Shown: positions 13,662 to 22,223, counted from the stretch's first letter. The stretch: DNA of 28,648 nt from JBHIET01 sp046760785 (GCA_046760785.1 JBHIET010000042.1:1-28648), one strand, 5' to 3'. The notes: generated by a model from the letters alone, not told the origin. Numbers and translations: made by a program.

Positions 13662-15272
13662 TCAGGGGCGGGTCACTTCCAGCCTCTCCTCCTCCATCAC
13701 GATGTCCAGCACGTCCCACCCTTTTTGCTCCATCAACTCGGCAAAGGCACGGCGGAAGAGCAGGGTTACCTCGGCGCGGACCAACCCGTCCTTGGGGGCG
13801 TCGAAGGTGTAGGTGCTGGTATCGGTAGCAAAGGGGGCCAGGCGAGTGTCCTCCAGCACGCGGGTGGGGTTCCAGTAGGCCCCGCTGGGCGAGAGTTCGG
13901 TCCAGACCTCTTCCAGCACTTTGGCGAACGCCTTGCCCGGCTGCCCGGCCTGCGGGCCGCCCCACTCGGGCACGGTGGGGCCATCCAATTGGGGCAGCGA
14001 GTTGCCGGCACCGTCGGTGGCCTGCACGGTCAGGATGAGGTGGCGCAGCGGCGAGTCGGTGGGGACGGCGTGACCGGTCTGGTCGTTGGTGATGTCCACC
14101 TGCACGATGACGGTATCCCCCTCCAGCCGGGCGGTGGCGGTCATCGTCACGGCGTTCTGCAAGAGCGCTTCGTCGCTCGCGCCGGGCATGCGGTGGCTGA
14201 AGATGCGGTTGGGATCGCGGCGCAGGCCGCCCTTTTCGGGGAGGACAAAGTAATCGTACCCCGCCACCGGCATATGGCAGTCCTGGCAGGTCTGACCGGT
14301 CTCGGGGTCGCTGTAGGGACTATCCAGCCACTCGCCGAAGGAGTTGTAGACTACCGTATCCCAGAACGCACCAAAGTGGCACGGTGCGCAGAAAGCGCTC
14401 TCCTCCTCCAGCGGCAGATAGCTCACCCGGCGGGTCACGTCGTCGAAGTTGCCGAAGAAGAGCTGCTGGCCCTCCCTGGGGCGGTACAGCCGCATGGAGA
14501 GTACGCCCGGCATGTTGGGATATGGCAGGCCGGTGTCCGGGTTCAGCGTCACGTCCCCGATCTTGTGGCAGAATTCGCAGAACACCCCTTCGGCCTCGAT
14601 GCCGGAGATGTGGTTGGGGTCGGCAGCGTAGGCTTTGCCAGGGTAGGCTGCGGCGGCCGGGACGTGGCAAGCGGCGCAGTTGCCCGCCGTGTTGGGAAAG
14701 TCCAGTTTGTAGCCGGGACCGTAGTAGGGCTGGCCGGGGTCGGGCGGCAGGGGGAAACGGCCATAGTCGCGGCTGTAGCCGTAGCGGGTGGGGGGGCTCT
14801 GGTTGCCGTGCACGTCAGTGCCGTTGTACATGGTCAGGAAACGGGGATTGACGGCCGATTGGGAGTGGGCGTCCTCTATCCACTCCTGGTAGGAAGGCAT
14901 ACAGTGGCTGCAACTCTTGGAGCCTTCGGCCCCCTCCATCGAGAACCAGGTATAGTCGGGGTTGTCGGTGGTGTAGTAGGGCCTGATGGTGATGGTGACC
15001 GGGGCTGTGCCGGGCGCGGCGCTGATCCAGCCGACAAAGTAGCCTTCGGCCCAGGCGGTCACCGAGACGGAGGTGGTGGTCGTCAGGGACAGGGTGAAGG
15101 AGCCATCGGCGGCGGTCCTCGTCCTATTGTCGGTAGCCCGCACGCGGACGACGGCCCCGGCCACCGGGCCCTCGTCGTCGAGAACGATGCCCTGGATGGC
15201 CCCCGTCGGCCCTGCGGCGCGGCAGGCGGCCAGAGACAGCAGGAGTAAAACGGGGAGCAGGAGGCGGGCCAT
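13662..15272 (-). CDS. Multiheme c-type cytochrome lipoprotein with N-terminal carboxypeptidase-regulatory-like domain
   Basis: 536 residues. Lipobox LAAC with Cys17, so likely a membrane-anchored lipoprotein facing outward. Residues 25-97 form a carboxypeptidase-regulatory/transthyretin-like beta-sandwich (GAIQGIVLDDEGPVAGAVV...). The cytochrome part has four CxxCH haem sites: CAACH 199-203, CEFCH 232-236, CAPCH 295-299 and CQDCH 329-333, plus a variant CSHCM at 121-125 without the axial His. Several further His could be distal ligands. The C-terminus (about 375-510) is a beta-domain. It resembles cytochrome c554-like electron carriers; likely role is extracellular electron transfer. The start lies 3 nt after the Asp-box gene stop, and the Shine-Dalgarno GGAGGTGA contains that TGA, so the two are translationally coupled. 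Confidence 0.85.
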   Translation of the reverse strand: MARLLLPVLLLLSLAACRAAGPTGAIQGIVLDDEGPVAGAVVRVRATDNRTRTAADGSFTLSLTTTTSVSVTAWAEGYFVGWISAAPGTAPVTITIRPYYTTDNPDYTWFSMEGAEGSKSCSHCMPSYQEWIEDAHSQSAVNPRFLTMYNGTDVHGNQSPPTRYGYSRDYGRFPLPPDPGQPYYGPGYKLDFPNTAGNCAACHVPAAAAYPGKAYAADPNHISGIEAEGVFCEFCHKIGDVTLNPDTGLPYPNMPGVLSMRLYRPREGQQLFFGNFDDVTRRVSYLPLEEESAFCAPCHFGAFWDTVVYNSFGEWLDSPYSDPETGQTCQDCHMPVAGYDYFVLPEKGGLRRDPNRIFSHRMPGASDEALLQNAVTMTATARLEGDTVIVQVDITNDQTGHAVPTDSPLRHLILTVQATDGAGNSLPQLDGPTVPEWGGPQAGQPGKAFAKVLEEVWTELSPSGAYWNPTRVLEDTRLAPFATDTSTYTFDAPKDGLVRAEVTLLFRRAFAELMEQKGWDVLDIVMEEERLEVTRP

Positions 15273-15275
15273 AGT

Positions 15276-18272
15276 TCACCTCCGCCGGCGCTGCATCCAG
15301 GCCAGGCCGATCAGTGCCAGGGGCAGCGCGGCCGCGCCGCCGCAGATGGTGCCGTCTTCTGGCGAGGCGGGAGTGGGAGAAACCGGCGTCTCGGTGGCCT
15401 TTGTGGCGACCGGCTCTGTCGGTGCGGCCTCTTCCGGCGCGCCCTCTCCTGGCGTGCCCAGGCGGAAGGCGCCGCCTCCCTCGGAGGCCATGTAGAGCAC
15501 GCGGCCGTCGGCGGAAAGCGCCAGGTCGCGCACCGTGCGGGTGAGCAGGCCGGCGTTCAGCTTCTGCCAGGTCTGCCCGCCGTCGGTGGAGAGATAAACA
15601 CCGCTCTCCGATGTCCCGGCATAGACCACGTCCGGGTTGGTCGGGTCCACCACGATGGCTCTCACCGAAGCCTCCGGTTCTACACCTGACGAAGAGGGCT
15701 CCCACGTCACGCCGCCGTCGTGGCTGATGGCGATCCCACCCCGGATGAATCCTACATACACCTTATCCGGGTTGGTCGGGTCCACCGCCAGCGCGGTGGG
15801 GGCCGAGCGTGGCATATCCTGGTCGAAGGACGGCGGCATGAATGCGCCGGCATCCGGGCAGACCAACTCCCAGGTCTGCCCGCCGTCGTCGGAGCGGTAG
15901 ATGCGCCGCTCGTAGACGGTGGCATAGGCGCGAGAGCCGTCCGCAGAAAAGACCATATTCACCACCTGCCTGTCGTCCAGGTTGGTTCGCTCCCAGGTCT
16001 CGCCGCCGTCGTGGGAGATGACGATGCCGCCGCCCGGCTCCTCACAATCCTCGCCGTTAGTCACACAATCGCCTGCTCCCACGCTAATCAGCACGATCCG
16101 GGGGTCGGTGGGGGAAAAGCGGACGCGGGTAGCCGTACCCTGCATCCCTATCTCGGCCAGTTCCATCCCCACGTCGCGCCAGGTATGGCCGCCGTCGTAA
16201 CTCAACTTGGGGAAGGGGCTGGCGTCTCCTACGCTGGCGATGATGTGCTGGGGGTCCTGCGGGTCAACCCCGATAGCCAGCGCCTCCATCGCCCGGGCCG
16301 GCCCGTAACTCAGCCCCTCCCAGGACCGCCCGCTATCGTTGCTGGCAAAGATGCCGCTGCGGGCGGTGGCATAGACACGGGCCGGGTCGTCCCGCGCCAT
16401 GGCGATCTGGAACATCAGCGCGCCGCTGTAGCCGGTGCTGGCGACGCGCCAGGTCTGCCCGCCATCTTCGCTGACGAAATTGCCGCCGCCGTAGGCGTTG
16501 ACGAACACCCGGTCACTGTTGCGGGGATCGCATTGCAGGTCAATGGGGAATCCGGCTACGACGCCCGGCGGTCCCCACAGTTCGTCGCCGGTCCAGACCA
16601 CCTCCCCCTCGCCGACGCCGGCTTGCAACCGCCAGGTTTGCCCCCCGTCTTCGCTGCGGAAGAAAGCGCTCAGCGAAGCGGCATAGGCCACGTTCGGGTC
16701 GCCCTCGCAGATCTCGATACCGCTGCCGTTGGGCAGGTCGAGCACCCGCTGCCAGGTATCGCCGCCATCCTCGGTGCGGTAGACGGCGCCGATGGGGCGG
16801 CCCAGCGCCGTCATATAGGGGTCGTTGCCCGCGGCGGCCAGGAGGATGCCGGGGTTGGTCGGGTGCATGTAGAGGCTGCCAAAGTAGAGTTCGTCGGCGC
16901 GAAAGCCGTTCTCCACCCCCAGCACCTCCCAGGTCTGGCCGCCATCGTGGCTGCGGAGGATTCCCACGCCGCCCGGATCGGGGCCGTTGGGGTCGCTATT
17001 GGCCGCCTCCCGGTCGAAGATGCCGCTGGAGACGTAGATCAGGTCGTGGTCCTGGGGGTGGATCCAGATGTAGCGGGCCAGGTTGTCCCCGTACCAGATG
17101 CGCTCCCAGTGCTGGCCGCCATCGGTCGTTTTGTAGACGATGCCCTTGACCATATCCAATCCCAGGCCGGGGAGCGGTTCGCCGTTCCACTCCCAACTGG
17201 AGACCTCTCCGGCCAGATAGACCACGTCGGAGTTGCCCGGCTCGACGGCAAAGCCACGGATGGTAGGGCCGCGCTCCTGGATGCCGTTGCTCATCTCCAC
17301 CCAGGTGGCGCCGCCGTCGTCGGAGCGATAGACGCTGCGCGAGTACTGGGTGCCGATCCAAACCCGGTCGGGGTTGTTGGGGTCAATGGTCAGGCTGAAG
17401 ACGGGGATGCCGTCGCCGGAGGGGCCGACGCGGGTGGTGATGCCGGAGTTAGAGGGGAACCAGGTCTGGCCGCCGTCGGTGGATTTGAAGACGCCGGCCC
17501 AGGCGTCGGTGACGAACATCACGTCGGGGTCGTCGGGCCGCATGCGCACGTCGTAGCCCAGGCCGCCCAGCGGCCCGCCGAGGTAGACCCAGGGCAAGGA
17601 TTGGTAGGCCGGTGCGCCGGACGTCGCCGCTGCGGGCGGGGGGGCGGTTTGGGCGGGGGGTGGTGTCTCCTCCGGGCCGGCCTCGCCACCGGCAGGGGTC
17701 AGCGTCAGTTCGTCGAACTCGGCGCTCATCTCGCCCAGAGTCTCGAACACACCCCCGCCGGGCGGCAGCGGGTCGGGATCGGCGGCAGTCAGGACCGGCT
17801 CCCCTTCCAGAGCAACGGTGTGTTGTCCATCGGCGACGGTTACATCAACCTGGAACCATTCCCCTCGCGGGACTGGAGCCTCAGCGGCAGCCAGTTCGGC
17901 TATGTCGCTGCCCGTCTCCCGCTGCACAGCCAGATGCCCCCCGGTGAGGAGAAGGTGGTAGGTGCCGGCATCGCCGGTACGATAGCCGATGGCAAGTCCT
18001 CCCTCGCCGGAGAGCCGGAGGCGCAGGGTGAGGGTGAAATCCTCCCACTCCCCCGGATGGAAGGCGAAGGTCCCCGGCTCCAGGTGCAGTACACCATCGG
18101 CCACGTGAACGCCGGGCGAGTGTTCCCAACCGGGCAGTGCCGGGTCGTCGAAGGTCTCGGTCAGGCCCGGCGCCTGTGCTCCCACCCGGCCCGCAAGCGG
18201 TGATGCCAGTAAGAGGACCAGAACCAATAAGAGTGCCGCTCGTCTGCTGTTCACTTCCCAGCTTCTTCGCAT
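15276..18272 (-). CDS. Surface Asp-box (BNR/sortilin-like) propeller protein with C-terminal CTERM-like anchor
   Basis: 998 residues; start ATG 18272 chosen because AAAGGAG lies 6 nt upstream (an ATG two codons earlier abuts the Shine-Dalgarno). Signal peptide about 1-33. Residues about 35-190 look like a laminin-G/concanavalin-like sandwich. Then 13 Asp-boxes of the form S-x-DGG-x-TW, e.g. KSTDGGQTW, RSDDGGATW, VSEDGGQTW, LSTDGGQTW (one is DSGRSW), giving one or two beta-propellers as in sortilin/Ycf48/sialidase folds. A Thr/Pro/Glu linker leads to CGGAAALPLALIGLAWMQRRRR: Cys-Gly-Gly, a hydrophobic helix and four Arg, resembling MYXO-CTERM/GlyGly-CTERM sorting tails. No sialidase active site is evident. 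Translationally coupled to the multiheme cytochrome, suggesting a shared complex. Confidence 0.85.
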   Translation of the reverse strand: MRRSWEVNSRRAALLLVLVLLLASPLAGRVGAQAPGLTETFDDPALPGWEHSPGVHVADGVLHLEPGTFAFHPGEWEDFTLTLRLRLSGEGGLAIGYRTGDAGTYHLLLTGGHLAVQRETGSDIAELAAAEAPVPRGEWFQVDVTVADGQHTVALEGEPVLTAADPDPLPPGGGVFETLGEMSAEFDELTLTPAGGEAGPEETPPPAQTAPPPAAATSGAPAYQSLPWVYLGGPLGGLGYDVRMRPDDPDVMFVTDAWAGVFKSTDGGQTWFPSNSGITTRVGPSGDGIPVFSLTIDPNNPDRVWIGTQYSRSVYRSDDGGATWVEMSNGIQERGPTIRGFAVEPGNSDVVYLAGEVSSWEWNGEPLPGLGLDMVKGIVYKTTDGGQHWERIWYGDNLARYIWIHPQDHDLIYVSSGIFDREAANSDPNGPDPGGVGILRSHDGGQTWEVLGVENGFRADELYFGSLYMHPTNPGILLAAAGNDPYMTALGRPIGAVYRTEDGGDTWQRVLDLPNGSGIEICEGDPNVAYAASLSAFFRSEDGGQTWRLQAGVGEGEVVWTGDELWGPPGVVAGFPIDLQCDPRNSDRVFVNAYGGGNFVSEDGGQTWRVASTGYSGALMFQIAMARDDPARVYATARSGIFASNDSGRSWEGLSYGPARAMEALAIGVDPQDPQHIIASVGDASPFPKLSYDGGHTWRDVGMELAEIGMQGTATRVRFSPTDPRIVLISVGAGDCVTNGEDCEEPGGGIVISHDGGETWERTNLDDRQVVNMVFSADGSRAYATVYERRIYRSDDGGQTWELVCPDAGAFMPPSFDQDMPRSAPTALAVDPTNPDKVYVGFIRGGIAISHDGGVTWEPSSSGVEPEASVRAIVVDPTNPDVVYAGTSESGVYLSTDGGQTWQKLNAGLLTRTVRDLALSADGRVLYMASEGGGAFRLGTPGEGAPEEAAPTEPVATKATETPVSPTPASPEDGTICGGAAALPLALIGLAWMQRRRR

Positions 18273-18344
18273 CTTCATCTCCTTTCTCCGGCATCTGCAC
18301 CCAGTGCCGGTCCCCGTCACACGGTGAAACAGTCGCCGTTACTA

Positions 18345-18474
18345 CTTCGACAATGTCATGTTTCACCCGGGTGGCCTGTTCGTGCTCGGAGAGGAGCGCC
18401 AGCTCCCCGTTTCAGGCGTCATTTCTCCCCCTTCCCCTGCATGCAGGGGCGGTCTGGAACATGACATTGTCAAG
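18345..18474. repeat. Inverted-repeat element with GACAATGTCATGTT arms
   Basis: The left arm 18345-18364 (CTTCGACAATGTCATGTTTC) and the complement of the right arm 18456-18474 (CTTGACAATGTCATGTTCC) differ by one insertion and one substitution. A central palindrome CCCCTGCATGCAGGGG lies near 18434-18449. The arms resemble those of element A (TTGACAATGTTA). A separate 9-bp inverted repeat GGTGAAACA/TGTTTCACC (18323-18331/18359-18367) overlaps its left end. It lies upstream of the Asp-box gene and may affect its expression. Confidence 0.6.
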
Positions 18475-18606
18475 CTACTCAGGCTGCGTCGGTCGAGCGG
18501 TGTCCTGAGCCTGTCGAAGGATAGGCGCTTTAGGTCGAGTAGCGAAGCGTACCGAGACCAAGTGGATTATGCCAGGCCGCTCGACACCGCATCCGGCCTG
18601 AGTAGT
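18474..18606. repeat. Nested three-level inverted repeat
   Basis: Outer arms GCTACTCAGGC (18474-18484) and GCCTGAGTAGT (18596-18606); middle arms GGTCGAGCGG (18491-18500) and CCGCTCG (18577-18583); inner hairpin GGTCGAGTAGCG...CGTACCGAGACC (18533-18559). CCTGAGCCTGTCGAAGG inside it is a short sequence I recall as common in environmental bacterial assemblies. Non-coding. The window start (2-22) carries a collapsed relative of the outer arms. Confidence 0.55.
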
Positions 18607-18646
18607 AACCAGTCGCCTGTTCATCTTGCGATTCCTTTCGCTTGCC

Positions 18647-18679
18647 AGGTGCGATGCACTTTGGAAGTGCGTCGCACCT
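18647..18679. repeat. AGGTGCGATGCACTT-family hairpin, copy R3
   Basis: AGGTGCGATGCACTT (18647-18661) pairs with AAGTGCGTCGCACCT (18665-18679), 3-nt loop, one G-T type mismatch. It lies 5 nt past the stop codon of the kelch-like gene. No U-tract follows, so it is not a classical terminator. Confidence 0.7.
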
Positions 18680-18684
18680 TTCTG

Positions 18685-20670
18685 CTAGTGATTGCGCAGC
18701 ACCAGTGGCAGGTAAATTGAGGGGCAGGTGGGGCAGGCAGCCAGATGCAGGCTGATCTTGCTGTACCAGAACCCGCCCCTGGAGCCGTTCAGTGTGTAGA
18801 ACTGGTTCTCCCAGGCGTCCCCTTCCAGGCGGTACAGGCCATCAGGAATCTCAGGACCATACGCAAAGTTGCTCATGCCCTCTCGAATGTAGGCCGAGAT
18901 CGGCAGCAGGGTGCCATCTTGGGCCACGCCGTTGGCGATCCAAAGCTCGTAGCCATCGTCGGTAATCTGCCAGCCATCCGCCATGCCCCACCAGGGCTCG
19001 GGCAGCACCCCCAAGTCCTCGCTTGCCGGGGCGCCGGCCGCGAGGTCAATGCACTGCGTCTTGTCGTGTATATAGTGGTTGTGATCGGCCCCGCCCGCCA
19101 CGCAGATGGATCCACTGGTTCCTATCCAGGGCACGTACCACGAGGCGTGAAAGCCGAACACGACACCAGAGTCGGCGAAATGAGTGATGAACTCACCACT
19201 GTTGATCTCGGGATCGTACCGCCACAGATTGCGCGTCGTGCCACCTCCCGGCTTTTGGTGATTACCACCGGAGAGATAGCACATATTCGTGTCCGCTATG
19301 TCGTGAACAACGGGGTTGTTGAGCAATGAGACGACATCGAACCCCCAATGACCTATATAGTCGGAAGGGAAAAATCCTGGTATGGGGCGAGTATACCAGT
19401 TGTCGGTCGTGATGTCGTACACGTGCAGGGTTTCGGTCATGAGGGTATCCGGGAAAAGCACGACGATTTCGTGAGCCGTATCTGGATCTGGACCATCCAG
19501 GCCGTAGCAGCCGTCCACGGGATACTCGATCAGGGGTGTGATCACCGCTTCGGACTCGAAACCCGTCTGCCACGTGTCACTACCCGGATCGTACCGCTGC
19601 ACAGCGCCGTTGGAACCGTACCCACCGATGGACCACAGGCCGCCGTCTCTGTGAGAAGCCCACACTACCACGCTATCCATCGTCGGGACAGGGCTATCGC
19701 CCCGGCGACGCCAGCCGGCATCCTCGGTGATGGTTTGCGTGATGGCCGAGGTATCGGCGGGGACACCTGGGGCCTCGACGGTCAGGCTGGCGTTGATTTG
19801 CTCGCCGGGCTCCAGGCACAGGTCGGGCTTGAGCGTGGTAAGGAAGGTGATGGTCTCGCCTGACTGGATGTTGGCCGGGTGATAGCCGGTAAAGTCCGCC
19901 TCGGGCGCGTCGTAGGTGAAATCGAGATTGACGTCCCCGGCACCATAGTTCTCCAGTTTGAACTCTAGCGTCTGGGTCATACCGTTGCAGCCTTCTATGG
20001 AGAGCTGGGCGGGGGTGAGCCTCAGCGGGGTGCACTGCTCAATCTCGATGGATCCGTTCTCGGTGTTGCTCGCATCCCCCTCCAGCACCCAGGGGATGTA
20101 ACGGTTGCCCGTGTAACCCGCCGGCACGGCGACGTTAACACAAGCACTCCAACCGGCTCCGTTGCTGATCTCGCCGTAGCTGTCGCTGTCGCTGTCGGCG
20201 TAGACCACTTGTTTGCCGGAGGGGGTGCAGCTAAAGTTGACCGTATATCCCATAGAATCGGTGGCATCCTGGTAGGAACAGGCGGAGACGGTCCACGGCC
20301 CGAGGCTGGGAGAGGGGTCGTCTGGAAAAGTCAACGTCACACCGTTCAGCCATTCTCCATCGGTGGAGCCGTTGTAGACGGTGAAACAGAACATCTGGGT
20401 CTTGTCTGCCTGGTAGCAATCGCCCGTCTCGACAGAGGAGCCGGTCAAGTCCAGAACGCTGCCCACGGGAGGCCCGTCGGCAGCCCCCAGAGCAGCGAGC
20501 GCAAGGGAGGGTGAAACCGGGCCGGTCAGCGCGACGGGGTGATACTCGCCACCCGGCTCTCCACTCGTTTGTCGAGCCAGCCCACCTCTGGGAACGACCA
20601 GGATGAACGCGATCAGCCCCAACCCCAGCATCAGCGCCGGGGCTAACTTGAACCAGCTTGTCTTTTTCAT
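18685..20670 (-). CDS. Secreted kelch/galactose-oxidase-like propeller protein with IYLPLVLRNH tail
   Basis: 661 residues from ATG 20670 (AAAGGAGG with 7-nt spacing); an in-frame extension to 20715 is encoded by the upstream hairpin and is rejected. Signal peptide about 1-33 (MKKTSWFKLAPALMLGLGLI). The N-terminal half has Ig-like/CARDB-like beta-domains, e.g. LEFKLENYGAGDVNLDFTYD. From about residue 320, kelch-like motifs appear: WSIGGYGSNGAVQRYDPGSD, HVYDITTDNWYTRPIP, CYLSGGNHQKPGGGTTRNLW, SICVAGGADHN. The last ten residues are IYLPLVLRNH. No copper-radical residues can be assigned, so it is probably a binding protein. Followed 5 nt later by hairpin R3. Confidence 0.8.
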   Translation of the reverse strand: MKKTSWFKLAPALMLGLGLIAFILVVPRGGLARQTSGEPGGEYHPVALTGPVSPSLALAALGAADGPPVGSVLDLTGSSVETGDCYQADKTQMFCFTVYNGSTDGEWLNGVTLTFPDDPSPSLGPWTVSACSYQDATDSMGYTVNFSCTPSGKQVVYADSDSDSYGEISNGAGWSACVNVAVPAGYTGNRYIPWVLEGDASNTENGSIEIEQCTPLRLTPAQLSIEGCNGMTQTLEFKLENYGAGDVNLDFTYDAPEADFTGYHPANIQSGETITFLTTLKPDLCLEPGEQINASLTVEAPGVPADTSAITQTITEDAGWRRRGDSPVPTMDSVVVWASHRDGGLWSIGGYGSNGAVQRYDPGSDTWQTGFESEAVITPLIEYPVDGCYGLDGPDPDTAHEIVVLFPDTLMTETLHVYDITTDNWYTRPIPGFFPSDYIGHWGFDVVSLLNNPVVHDIADTNMCYLSGGNHQKPGGGTTRNLWRYDPEINSGEFITHFADSGVVFGFHASWYVPWIGTSGSICVAGGADHNHYIHDKTQCIDLAAGAPASEDLGVLPEPWWGMADGWQITDDGYELWIANGVAQDGTLLPISAYIREGMSNFAYGPEIPDGLYRLEGDAWENQFYTLNGSRGGFWYSKISLHLAACPTCPSIYLPLVLRNH

Positions 20671-20692
20671 CGCTTGTCCTCCTTTGATTTTG

Positions 20693-20717
20693 GGGGCGAC
20701 ACACTTGTATCGCACCT
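20693..20717. repeat. AGGTGCGA-family hairpin, copy R4 (degenerate)
   Basis: GGGGCGA (20693-20699) pairs with TCGCACC (20710-20716), one mismatch. It lies 6 nt beyond an in-frame TAG (20724-20726) that looks like the former stop of the upstream beta-helix gene. Confidence 0.5.
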
Positions 20718-20753
20718 ACTATGCTAATGGTTGCGCACCACCAATCCTTCGAG

Positions 20754-22223
20754 TTACCTCAGGATAAGCGGCAGGAACAGCTCGTTCCGCTCGCCCTCGT
20801 AGGCCCCGAGGTCGTACCCGCTCCCCTGCGGGCGGGGATTACCCTCCAGATCGGCCGTCAGCCAGGGGATGGTCAGCCCGGCGTCCACCGCTGGAGAGCC
20901 GGAGCGCAGGTGATAGTCGGCGCTCAGCAGCGGGTCGGCCAGGATAGCGTTGCTGCCGGTGATGGGGTCGGAACTGTTCCAGAAGAGGTTGGTGTTGGCG
21001 GAGACGGTGCTGCTGGCGGGCCGGGTGTTGGTGATCCCCACGGTGTGACCGGCGATGATGTTGTTGGTCAGCGTCAGCGAGACGTATCGGCCTACCCAGA
21101 TTCCCTCGCCCCCTGCACCCGCGTCGTTATCGGCCAGGGTGTTATTGACCAACGTGCCGGCGATGAGGTAGGACGGGGCCCAGGTATCCAACCACAGGCC
21201 GCCACCCGCGCTGCGGGCGTTATTCTCGGCGAGTAGGTTGTTGGTCATGGTGAAGGCTACGCTGGCGCTGCCGTAGATTGCGCCGCCGAATCCGTAGCTG
21301 CCGCTCTCCGAGGCCGTGTTGTTTAGGAAACGATTGCCTTCCAGATCGGCGCCCCACACTTCCCACATATAGAGGCCGCCGCCGCATCCAGACACCGCGC
21401 CCCGTCCGCCATAGTTCTGGCGAAGGAGGTTGTGGCTGAGGATAGCATATCGCTGCAGGTATATCCCGCCGCCCTGCCCATCTCCAGAGGTGCTGGTGCT
21501 GCCAACGTTGCCTTCGAACGTGTTGCCGGTGACGACGGCGCGGTCGCCGGCCGTTCCCCCTTCGAGATAGAGACCGCCGCCCCAACCCACGCCGGCGGTG
21601 CTGGCCGTGTTGTTCACGATCTGATTCTCCCATATCTCGGCCGGCGCGTTATTGTCAACATAGATGCCGCCGCCGAATGCCGACTGCGCTCCACTGCCCA
21701 CGTTGCCCGTGATGACACACTGACCGATGTGTATGGCCGTGTCTTTGACATAGACGCCGCCGCCACAGCCCGCCCACGCGCCGCAGTTGTTGCGACCGTC
21801 CCCGTGGGTGAGCGTCAGGTGCTGGAGCACCACTTCGCCCGCGTTGGTGATGCTGATCACCGAGCCACCCCATTGGGCGTCCAGCACGGTCTGGTACAGG
21901 TCGGGGTCGAACCCGGCGCAGGTGGGGTCGTAGCCACCGTGCAGGGCGAGTTCTTTGGTGATGGCGGCCACGGTGCCGTCGGGGGCATAGGTTCCGGCGG
22001 CGATGCGGATTTCGCCGCCGGAGGAGGCCGCGTCTATGGCGGCCTGCACCGACCCGTAGCACCCGCCGCCGCAGACACCGTCGCAGCCGGTGCCGGTCTG
22101 GTTGACGCAGTAGACGTTGGCGTCGGCCCGCGCCTGCTCGCCCGCGCTCAGCCAGAGCAGGAGCGTCAGCAGCGCCAGACTCATCAGGGCCGCCAATATG
22201 CAATGATATGCTTGTCTTCTCAT
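20754..22223 (-). CDS. Secreted beta-helix (polymorphic repeat) protein with shortened LFLPLILR tail
   Basis: 489 residues, start with GGAGGGG upstream. Signal peptide about 1-33. The mature start VYCVNQTGTGCDGVCGGGCYGSVQAAID and GGEIRIAAGTYA are typical of pectate-lyase-like right-handed beta-helices. Many coils carry GGGIY/GGGLY: VKDTAIHIGQCVITGNVG, AFGGGIYVDNN, WGGGLYLEGG, QGGGIYLQRY, CGGGLYMWEV, GFGGAIYGSA, AGGGLWLDTW. The end is the choice-of-anchor-Q form SPAVDAGLT...YDLGAYEG. The tail stops at LFLPLILR with TAA; reading on in the same frame gives LEGLVVRNH and TAG (20724), as if a premature stop or short insertion had cut the usual RNH ending. Probably a surface adhesin or sugar-binding scaffold. 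Confidence 0.8.
   Translation of the reverse strand: MRRQAYHCILAALMSLALLTLLLWLSAGEQARADANVYCVNQTGTGCDGVCGGGCYGSVQAAIDAASSGGEIRIAAGTYAPDGTVAAITKELALHGGYDPTCAGFDPDLYQTVLDAQWGGSVISITNAGEVVLQHLTLTHGDGRNNCGAWAGCGGGVYVKDTAIHIGQCVITGNVGSGAQSAFGGGIYVDNNAPAEIWENQIVNNTASTAGVGWGGGLYLEGGTAGDRAVVTGNTFEGNVGSTSTSGDGQGGGIYLQRYAILSHNLLRQNYGGRGAVSGCGGGLYMWEVWGADLEGNRFLNNTASESGSYGFGGAIYGSASVAFTMTNNLLAENNARSAGGGLWLDTWAPSYLIAGTLVNNTLADNDAGAGGEGIWVGRYVSLTLTNNIIAGHTVGITNTRPASSTVSANTNLFWNSSDPITGSNAILADPLLSADYHLRSGSPAVDAGLTIPWLTADLEGNPRPQGSGYDLGAYEGERNELFLPLILR

Noticed and set aside
13725..15248. 507-codon plus-strand open frame
   Set aside because: Antisense shadow of the cytochrome gene, whose haem motifs and lipobox are unmistakable.
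15720..18203. 827-codon plus-strand open frame
   Set aside because: Lies antisense to the Asp-box gene; its translation is low-complexity Ala/Gly/Val with no motif, as expected opposite GC-rich coding DNA.
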